A stretch of DNA of 64,000 nucleotides, from positions 1 to 64,000 of the forward strand of contig VBGR01000038.1 in assembly GCA_005880695.1 (NCBI GenBank). The letters run 5' to 3'. This stretch comes from Chloroflexota bacterium. GTDB taxonomy: Bacteria; Chloroflexota; Dormibacteria; Dormibacterales; Dormibacteraceae. Both the position numbers and the translations under genes were made by a program. The notes beneath the pieces are model-generated. The model ran no database searches. It worked only from the letters and a program-made list of their open reading frames with translations, and was not told the DNA's origin. Positions 58,418-64,000 of this stretch are shown in pieces; position 1 is the stretch's first letter; every line of letters starts with the position of its first letter.

Positions 58418-59599
58418 ATGTCGCGTGCTATCGGCGATCGCGCAGCCCGGCTGCGCACCGTGGCGGTCTCGCTGCCGCAGCAAGCACTACTGCGGGACGC
58501 CGCCGCTGTCTGGCTCGGACCCAGGATCGCGCTCATCTCCCTTACGTTCTTCACTGTCGTTCTGGCCGCGTACTGGGGGCACCGCGGGTACGTGGGCTGG
58601 AACCAATGGGACACGCATTGGTACCTGCAGATCGCCAGGGACGGATATTTCTCGGAGCGGAGCGCCAACTTCTTTCCGCTCTATCCGCTGCTGATCGCCG
58701 GGCTCTCCTTCTTCCTCGCGGGTGGCCACCCCGCTACTGACGCGCTGCGTCTTTTCAGCGCACTCGCAATCAGCAACCTGAGCGCTCTGGTGGCGGTCTG
58801 TGGAGTCGCCTGGCTGGTTCGCCTGGAGGGCGGCTCCCGCTCGACGGCGCTGGCGGCGATCCGCCTGCTGGTCGCCTACCCGCTGGCCTTCTTCCTGGTC
58901 GCGGGATACACCGAGCCCGTCTTCCTTGCGCTCGCGGTCCTCACCTTCATCGCCGCTCGGAAGGGAGCCTTCGCCTGGGCCGCGATACCCGCTTTTGCGG
59001 CCGCACTCGTGCGCCCGTCCGCCGTCATCCTGGTGCTGCCACTGGCATTTGAGCTAGCGCGCCAGCGAGGCTGGCGACTGCCGCGGACCGCCCGCGGCTG
59101 GGGCGAGATTGTTGTGGCGCTGGCGGCTGTCCCAGCCGGCCTCGGCTGCTACATGGCCTTCCTCTGGCTGCGCTTCGGCGATCCCCTTCTCTTCCTGCAT
59201 ACCCAGCAGCGCTACTGGCACCACGAGCTGCTGCCGCCCTGGTCGACAGTCCGGCTCATCGTCGAGCACTTGCGCGGCAATGGAGGGCTCCTGCCGCTGG
59301 ACATCTCGCTCCTGCTCCTCTTCGTTGCGGGCACGGTCCTGCTGGCCCGCCGGCTGCCGGTTCCCTATGTGCTGTACATGGCCGGGCTGCTCTACCTGAC
59401 CATCGCCAGCCCCCAGCCGCGAGACCACGACGTGATCATGTCGGCCGGCCGCTACCTGACCGCTGGGTTCCCGGTGCTCATGCTGGCGGGTCAGTTGGTC
59501 GCCGGCCGGTCCTGGCTGGAGATGCCGCTGCTGGCGACGGGCTTCATGCTCCAGGCCGCTCTCGCGTTCACCTTCCTGATGGGCGGCCCGATCCTGTGA
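58418..59599 (+). CDS. Membrane mannosyltransferase, PIG-V-like
   Basis: 393 residues with about ten helices. The luminal-type loop NQWDTHWYLQIARDGYFSER with the WD pair and FFPLYPLLI is characteristic of PIG-V/GT76-like polyprenyl-phosphate mannosyltransferases. Later elements YTEPVFLALAVLTF and LRFGDPLLFLHTQQRYW also match. A paralogue starts at 63147. Coupled by a GTGA overlap to the next glycosyltransferase. Likely function: sugar transfer to an envelope glycan from a lipid-linked donor (inferred). Confidence 0.85.
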   Translation: MSRAIGDRAARLRTVAVSLPQQALLRDAAAVWLGPRIALISLTFFTVVLAAYWGHRGYVGWNQWDTHWYLQIARDGYFSERSANFFPLYPLLIAGLSFFLAGGHPATDALRLFSALAISNLSALVAVCGVAWLVRLEGGSRSTALAAIRLLVAYPLAFFLVAGYTEPVFLALAVLTFIAARKGAFAWAAIPAFAAALVRPSAVILVLPLAFELARQRGWRLPRTARGWGEIVVALAAVPAGLGCYMAFLWLRFGDPLLFLHTQQRYWHHELLPPWSTVRLIVEHLRGNGGLLPLDISLLLLFVAGTVLLARRLPVPYVLYMAGLLYLTIASPQPRDHDVIMSAGRYLTAGFPVLMLAGQLVAGRSWLEMPLLATGFMLQAALAFTFLMGGPIL

Positions 59600-61410
59600 T
59601 CCTCGACCAGCCGCTGCTCCGGCCTCTGGCCGATCTTCGGACGGGTGTCCGCTGGCGCTACCTGGGCGCTTACCTGCTGGCCCTCGTTCCCGCCCTCGTC
59701 ATCGCGTTCGCGCAGCCTGTCTGGTCGCGGGTCGACGAGGCGCAGCACACCGACGTGGTCGTCCAGTACGCGCACGGCGTCTACCCGATCGAGGGCCGCA
59801 CCAAGATCCGGCCGGAAACCCTGGCCCTCATGCAGGAGACCGGCATCTACCGCTGGTCACTGCCAGGCGCCGCTCCGCTGCCCGGCCAGCGCGACCCGAA
59901 CACGTTCGGGGCCCCGCCGAGCACGCAGCCCGGCTCCTCCGAGTTTCGGGCCTGGGTCAGAAGGCATCTCTGGGGCTACTCCTACGAGGCGATGCAGCCG
60001 CCGCTCTTCTACTGCCTGGCGACGCCCGTCTGGATCGCCGGCAACGCGGCGGGTGGAGCTCTTGGCGGCGTCTATGCGGTTCGCGTCCTGAACGCCCTCC
60101 TGCTCGCTCTTCTGGGGCCGATCACCTTCGCGATCGCGCGTCTGGCGCTGCCTGGCGTGCCACGGCTTGCACTGCTGTCGGTGACCGGGCTGGCTGTCCT
60201 CCCGGGCCTGGTGCTGAACGGGTCGCAGGTGGGCAACGACACGCTTGTCGCGGTCCTGGGCGGAGCCGCGGTCCTGATCGCCGCCCGCGGCGCCGTCCAG
60301 GGCTGGCGACCGCGCCTCGCCGTGCTGCTCGGGCTCGCCTTCGGCGGGGCGCTGCTCACCAAGCCAACCGCGGCGGGCCTGGCGCCCGCCCTGGCACTGG
60401 CCTTCCTGTGGCCCGCCGGCACGCCTGGCGGGGAGCGCCTCCGGGCGGCCCTCCTGGCGGCTGGCGTCGGCCTGGCGGTGCTTGCGCCCTGGTTACTGGT
60501 GAACGAAGCGATCTACGGCCAGCCGGTCCCGGGCCGGGCCACCCGGCTGCTGCTGGGCCAGGTCTTCGCAGCCCCGAGCCTGAGCCTGAGCTATCTGGCG
60601 AGGTCCGCCAAGAACGCGTTTGCCACCTTCCTGACGGGCGAGCCCTACAACACCATGGTTCTGGTCCGGCCCTTGGGCTACATAGGTGCGGCCTGGGCAG
60701 TGTTGGCGGTGGTCGGATCGGCCCGCCTGCTGCGCCGGGCAGGCTGGCCGCCGGCCCTCCTACTGCTCCTGGCGGCGGTCGCCGGACAGGCCGCATGGTT
60801 GGCCGTCCAGCCCTACCTCTCCCAGGTCGGGGGACTCATGCCCGGGCGCTACCTCTACCCGGCGGCGGCACCTGCCCTGGTGCTCCTGGTAGCCGGCGCC
60901 TGGGAGTTTCGCCGGCTGCGGGTCGCGGTGCTCGGTGCCTACCTGGCCCTGGCGGTCGTCGCGCTCGCCGCGTTCAGCGCCGGGATCACCGGCAGCCAGC
61001 CCGACCCGCGCTCCCAGCCGCCGCCGGGCGCCGTCGCGGTCAGCGCCGAGAACTCCTTCGCGGGCCTCCACCTGCTGGCGGACCGTGTCGTGCTCGCCGA
61101 CGGCGGCCGGCTGGCCTGGGTCCACCTGACCGTCCGGGACGAGTCCAGCCAGCCGGTGGACTGGAACCCCTCGGGCTCCGGACTCCTCGGCGACGGTACA
61201 GCGGTCCGGGCCGTCTATTCGGCCTCGTCGCCGTTTCCGGAACGGCTCCAGCCTGGCGCCGAGGCAACGGGCTGGATGGAGTTCAGGTTCGACCGGGTCC
61301 CGCCGCAGAAACCGGAAACCCTGAAGCTGGTCTTCAGCGACGTGGCCCCGGCCGACTACTCAACAGTGCTGCCGTCGCTGCCGCTCTGGATCGACCTTCG
61401 GGCCGTTTAG
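59596..61410 (+). CDS. DUF2142-like membrane glycosyltransferase
   Basis: 604 residues from GTG with about twelve helices and a C-terminal soluble beta domain (about 465-604, WVHLTVRDESSQPVDWNPSG). The early loop PVWSRVDEAQHTDVVVQYAH contains the D-E pair used by GT-C enzymes (as in DxD/DE motifs of ArnT/DUF2142 proteins), followed by the YEAMQPPLFYCLATPVW region. It is GT-C type, using polyprenyl-phosphate sugars. It is coupled to the upstream PIG-V-like gene. Its stop overlaps by four bases that of the convergent rhodanese-CBS gene. Confidence 0.82.
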   Translation: MILDQPLLRPLADLRTGVRWRYLGAYLLALVPALVIAFAQPVWSRVDEAQHTDVVVQYAHGVYPIEGRTKIRPETLALMQETGIYRWSLPGAAPLPGQRDPNTFGAPPSTQPGSSEFRAWVRRHLWGYSYEAMQPPLFYCLATPVWIAGNAAGGALGGVYAVRVLNALLLALLGPITFAIARLALPGVPRLALLSVTGLAVLPGLVLNGSQVGNDTLVAVLGGAAVLIAARGAVQGWRPRLAVLLGLAFGGALLTKPTAAGLAPALALAFLWPAGTPGGERLRAALLAAGVGLAVLAPWLLVNEAIYGQPVPGRATRLLLGQVFAAPSLSLSYLARSAKNAFATFLTGEPYNTMVLVRPLGYIGAAWAVLAVVGSARLLRRAGWPPALLLLLAAVAGQAAWLAVQPYLSQVGGLMPGRYLYPAAAPALVLLVAGAWEFRRLRVAVLGAYLALAVVALAAFSAGITGSQPDPRSQPPPGAVAVSAENSFAGLHLLADRVVLADGGRLAWVHLTVRDESSQPVDWNPSGSGLLGDGTAVRAVYSASSPFPERLQPGAEATGWMEFRFDRVPPQKPETLKLVFSDVAPADYSTVLPSLPLWIDLRAV

Positions 61411-62093
61411 CTCCTTCGATCCAGCAGCAGCTTTTCGGCGTCCTGGCGGCCGAGGATACCGACCAGCCGGCCGTCGGGATGCGTGATCAGGGCACTCTCG
61501 AAGCCACGCGACTTCATGCGCTCTACCAGCTCTTCCAGGGGGACGTCGGGGCGGTAGGTGCCGGGACCTGGTTCCATGACGCGGCCGGCAGGGGCGTCAG
61601 GATCGTCACCCACCTTGGCGCGCCGTAGGCGGCCGAGCAGGATGCCCTCGTCATTGACCACAGCCGCCTGGGTCCAGCCCGCCTCGGCCATCCGCTCGAG
61701 GGCAACGCTGACAGGTTCCAGCAGCCCGCAGCTCGGGACGTCCGGCCGCATCGCGTCGGCGACGACCGCGACCTGCCGGCCGGCCATCGGCAACCCGAAA
61801 GCCGACCACTCGGCCTTACCCGCCGTGTAGTCCCAGACGTCCTCGAAGCCGAGGCTTTCGAGCCGCGACGCGGCTCGTGGGCTCATGTCTCAAACCGTGT
61901 CGTTGCAGTAGACGATGATCGGCCGGGTGCGGTCGAGCCGGCTCGCGCTCTGCTCATCGAGCTCCTTCAGGGGCAAGCTTTCAGCGAGCGCCAGATGGCC
62001 CTGCTCGTAGTCGGCGGTGGGCAGCACCTCGAGCAGCTGGGCACCCTCCTGGAGCAGCCGCTGGACGTCAGCCCGGCTTGCGCTGCGTGGCAT
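61407..62093 (-). CDS. Rhodanese-CBS protein, candidate selenoprotein with in-frame UGA
   Basis: 228 residues if UGA (61890-61892, residue 68) is read through as selenocysteine. Residues 1-102 form a rhodanese domain: SRADVQRLLQEGAQLLEVLP, then IIVYC-NDTV-U-DMSPRAASRLESLGF and VWDYTAGKAEW. The catalytic-type Cys63 is five residues before the UGA; I recall Cys at the UGA position in family members (YC-x4-C-D-x-SPRAA), but no alignment was run. Two CBS motifs (DAMRPDVPSCGLLEPVSVAL and AGRVMEPGPGTY) fill the rest. Frame and homology continue across the UGA, and a SECIS-like hairpin follows. The start overlaps the LLM gene by 26 bases. The alternative is a recent nonsense mutation. Confidence 0.75.
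61859..61877 (-). promoter_or_regulatory. Candidate bacterial SECIS of the rhodanese-CBS gene
   Basis: A perfect 8-bp stem CGAGCCGC/GCGGCTCG with a three-base loop GTC, G in first position. The loop begins 20 bases after the UGA (position 24 counting U as 1), within the range accepted for bacterial SECIS elements. It lacks the GGUCU loop of fdhA and also encodes conserved residues, so this is weaker evidence than the fdhA element. Confidence 0.55.
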
Positions 62094-63072
62094 TGACGGC
62101 CGGGAGCACCTCCTTCGCATAGAACTCCAGGAAGCCCTCCTGGTCGGGGCCGACCTGGTGGACGAAAACGTGCTCGTAGCCGGCACCTTGGAACTCCTGG
62201 AGCGCTTTCGCGTGGGGTTCCGGGTCCGGGCCGAGCACGATCTTTCTGGCCACCTCCTCCGGCCTGACCAGGCGGCAGGCGGCTTCGAACTGGGAAGGCA
62301 GCCGGAGCTCGCTGCGGAGCGGGCCCGGGACGCCGGCCAGCGGCCACCAGCGGTGCGCGGTCTCCAGCGCCCGGTCGCGGTCCGGCGCCCAGCAGGCGGC
62401 GACCTGTCCGTACCGCGGCTTGCGGCCGCCGCCGGCTCCGCTGAAGGTCTGCGCCAGCTCCTGGTCGGGCTCCACCGCGATCAGGCCATCCCCGATCCGG
62501 CCCGCAAGCTCGGCTGACTTCCGGCCGCCGGCCGCAACCAGGATCGGCGGGACGGGTTCAGGCAGGGTGTAGACGCGAGCGTCCTCCACCGTGTAGTGGC
62601 GGCCGCGCCAGCTGCGGAGCCCGCCCTGCCAGAGGTGGCGGATCAGGGCGACCGCCTCTTCCAGCATCTCCAGGCGGACATCGATGGGCGGCCACCTGGC
62701 ACCCACGACGTGCTCGTTGAGGTTCTCGCCGGTGCCGACGCCGAAGAGAAACCGGCCCTCCATCAGCACCGAAGTCGTCGCCGCGGCCTGCGCCAGCACG
62801 ACCGGGTGGATCCGGATCAGCGGGCAGGTGACCGCCGTGCCGATGCGCAGGCGCTCGGTCGCCTGCGCGATGGCGCCCAGCACGCTCCAGACGAACGGGC
62901 TCTGACCCTGCTGGTCGATCCAGGGATGAAAGTGGTCCGAGATCATGGCGAAGCCGAAGCCCAGCTCCTCGGCTCGGTGCGCCACCCTGACCAGGGCAGC
63001 CGGCCCCTGCTCCTCGGAGGAGAGGCTGATTCCCACCTCGAACGCCCGAGGGATCGCGGCCATAAAAGTCAT
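62068..63072 (-). CDS. LLM-class F420-dependent oxidoreductase (FGD-like)
   Basis: 334 residues (MTFMAAIPRAFEVGISLSSE; an ATG three codons later is possible). The luciferase-like TIM barrel shows ISDHFHPWIDQQGQSPFVWS, RIGTAVTCPLIRIHPVVLAQ and FLFGVGTGENLNEHVVG, motifs of the F420-dependent glucose-6-phosphate dehydrogenase/TIGR03557 group. It transfers hydride between F420 and a sugar or alcohol substrate. The end overlaps the start of the rhodanese-CBS gene by 26 bases, so the two are probably co-translated. Confidence 0.9.
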   Translation of the reverse strand: MTFMAAIPRAFEVGISLSSEEQGPAALVRVAHRAEELGFGFAMISDHFHPWIDQQGQSPFVWSVLGAIAQATERLRIGTAVTCPLIRIHPVVLAQAAATTSVLMEGRFLFGVGTGENLNEHVVGARWPPIDVRLEMLEEAVALIRHLWQGGLRSWRGRHYTVEDARVYTLPEPVPPILVAAGGRKSAELAGRIGDGLIAVEPDQELAQTFSGAGGGRKPRYGQVAACWAPDRDRALETAHRWWPLAGVPGPLRSELRLPSQFEAACRLVRPEEVARKIVLGPDPEPHAKALQEFQGAGYEHVFVHQVGPDQEGFLEFYAKEVLPAVNATQRKPG

Positions 63073-63146
63073 CTTGACAGCAACTCCATCAGCTTTGCTG
63101 TTACCAGGACTCCAAGCTTTCCGGGAACGCTTAGGATTCGGGAGCG

Positions 63147-64000
63147 GTGCGCCGCCTGCTTTTGCTGCACGCAGCCGGGCTCTGGGCCGCCACCCGCGTC
63201 GCCTTCGCCGTGCTCACGGTCGGCTGGCTCCTCGCTCTGCCCGAGGGCCGGCACGTCTCACACGATGCCCTCCGCTCCTGGCTGCAGTGGGACACGGGCT
63301 GGTACATCGTCATCTCCCGGTCCGGCTACTTCTCCACCCAGAGCGCCGGTTTCTTTCCGCTCTACCCGCTCTTGATCGCTGTCTTAGGGGCGCCCTTTGG
63401 GACCGGCGACCTCGCCCGCCTGATGGTGGGGCTCGCGATCAGCAACCTGGCGGCGCTGGGCGCCTTCCTGGCGATCGCGCTGATCGCCAGCCAGGAGGAC
63501 GGCGGCGAGCTGCCGGCAGGCCGCAGCCTGCGCATGCTGGCGGCCTACCCTTTCGCCGTCTTTCTGGCGGCCGCCTACACGGACGCCCTCTTCCTCGCCC
63601 TGGCCGCCTTCGCGATTTACTTCGCCCGGCGTGGCGGCTTCCGCCGGGCCGCCGGTCTGGCCTTCCTGGCCGCGCTGGCCCGGCCGACCGGGGTCGTCCT
63701 GATCCTGCCGCTGCTCTGGGAGCTGGGCAGGCGGCATGGCTGGCGGCTGCGGCGCCACCTGCTGCCGACGGCGCTCCTGCTGGCGGCGGCCGTGCCGCTC
63801 GCCTACGCCGTCCTCGCCGCCTACTTCCTCTACCGGTTCGGAGACCCCCTCCAGTTCCTGCACTCGCAGGAGCGGTACTGGGGCCACACGCCCGAGCCGC
63901 CCTGGGTGACGGTGTCGCTGGTCCTGACGAACATCGTGCGTGGCCACTCCGGGCTGCTCCTCCTGGAGGCCGGCACCTGGCTGGCGTTTGCCGCCGTCCT
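63147..64000 (+). CDS. PIG-V-like membrane mannosyltransferase, 3' end beyond window
   Basis: A GTG-started frame runs open to the window edge (about 284 residues). It is a paralogue of the gene at 58418: LQWDTGWYIVISRSGYFSTQ, FFPLYPLLIAV, AAYTDALFLALAAFA and YRFGDPLQFLHSQERYWGH align closely. It has hydrophobic helices throughout. Divergent from the LLM gene by about 75 bp. It belongs to the same envelope-glycan block. Confidence 0.85.
   Translation, partial: MRRLLLLHAAGLWAATRVAFAVLTVGWLLALPEGRHVSHDALRSWLQWDTGWYIVISRSGYFSTQSAGFFPLYPLLIAVLGAPFGTGDLARLMVGLAISNLAALGAFLAIALIASQEDGGELPAGRSLRMLAAYPFAVFLAAAYTDALFLALAAFAIYFARRGGFRRAAGLAFLAALARPTGVVLILPLLWELGRRHGWRLRRHLLPTALLLAAAVPLAYAVLAAYFLYRFGDPLQFLHSQERYWGHTPEPPWVTVSLVLTNIVRGHSGLLLLEAGTWLAFAAV

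Overview
The window is strongly GC-rich bacterial chromosome with short intergenic gaps, many GTG/TTG starts and frequent 4-nt stop/start overlaps. The best guess is a soil or subsurface Terrabacteria lineage such as Chloroflexota or Candidatus Dormibacterota. This rests on the rpsF-ssb-rpsR order, a DUF5679 micro-protein, F420-type families (LLM luciferase-like, DDN-like), a DUF1015/serA pair and probable leaderless promoters. No 16S rRNA or other rank-level marker is present, so the phylum is an inference.

Layout. 1-9.4 kb is a disturbed region. It holds three copies, two of them decayed, of a convergent response-regulator/histidine-kinase tail, a GH13 fossil, an SDR/MarR pair, an SDR fragment, an intact histidine kinase/NarL regulator pair in lower-GC sequence, and an HD-GYP gene broken by a deletion and run into an MFS gene. 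9.4-18.5 kb carries transporters and ion handling: AI-2E permease, phosphoesterase, GT87, UspA, twin TrkA-N proteins, DUF5679, a MgtE-type Mg sensor with an unusual Nramp homologue, and a beta-propeller lipoprotein. 18.5-26 kb is mostly minus strand: macro domain, PfkB kinase, PHP, small hypotheticals, glycerol-3-phosphate dehydrogenase with a small Fe-S partner, and an EF-G-like GTPase. 26-36.5 kb holds regulators, an M24 peptidase, rpsF-ssb-rpsR, an aminotransferase, a 210-nt structured element, serA, DUF1015, FmdB, thioredoxin and tRNA-Sec. 36.5-45.2 kb carries MFS transporters, a flavin monooxygenase, a deleted PhzF, a TetR-controlled membrane protein and a GH4 glycosidase. 45.2-49.7 kb is an NAD-type formate dehydrogenase operon. 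49.7-55.5 kb holds regulators and efflux genes, an enoyl-CoA hydratase and CorA. 55.5-64 kb is a cell-envelope/glycan cluster (GH43, UGM-like oxidoreductase, three membrane glycosyltransferases) plus a rhodanese-CBS gene and an F420-type oxidoreductase.

The most notable theme is selenocysteine. The window contains a complete selC (tRNA-Sec, UCA). The formate dehydrogenase catalytic gene has an in-frame UGA at the catalytic Sec position, followed by a hairpin with a GGUCU apical loop at the same spacing as in E. coli fdhF. A second in-frame UGA lies in the active-site loop of a rhodanese-CBS gene and is also followed by a SECIS-like hairpin. The formate dehydrogenase is also unusual in architecture: the N-terminal [4Fe-4S] domain of the catalytic subunit is missing from that gene and sits at the C-terminus of the operon's last gene. 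selA, selB and selD are not in the window.
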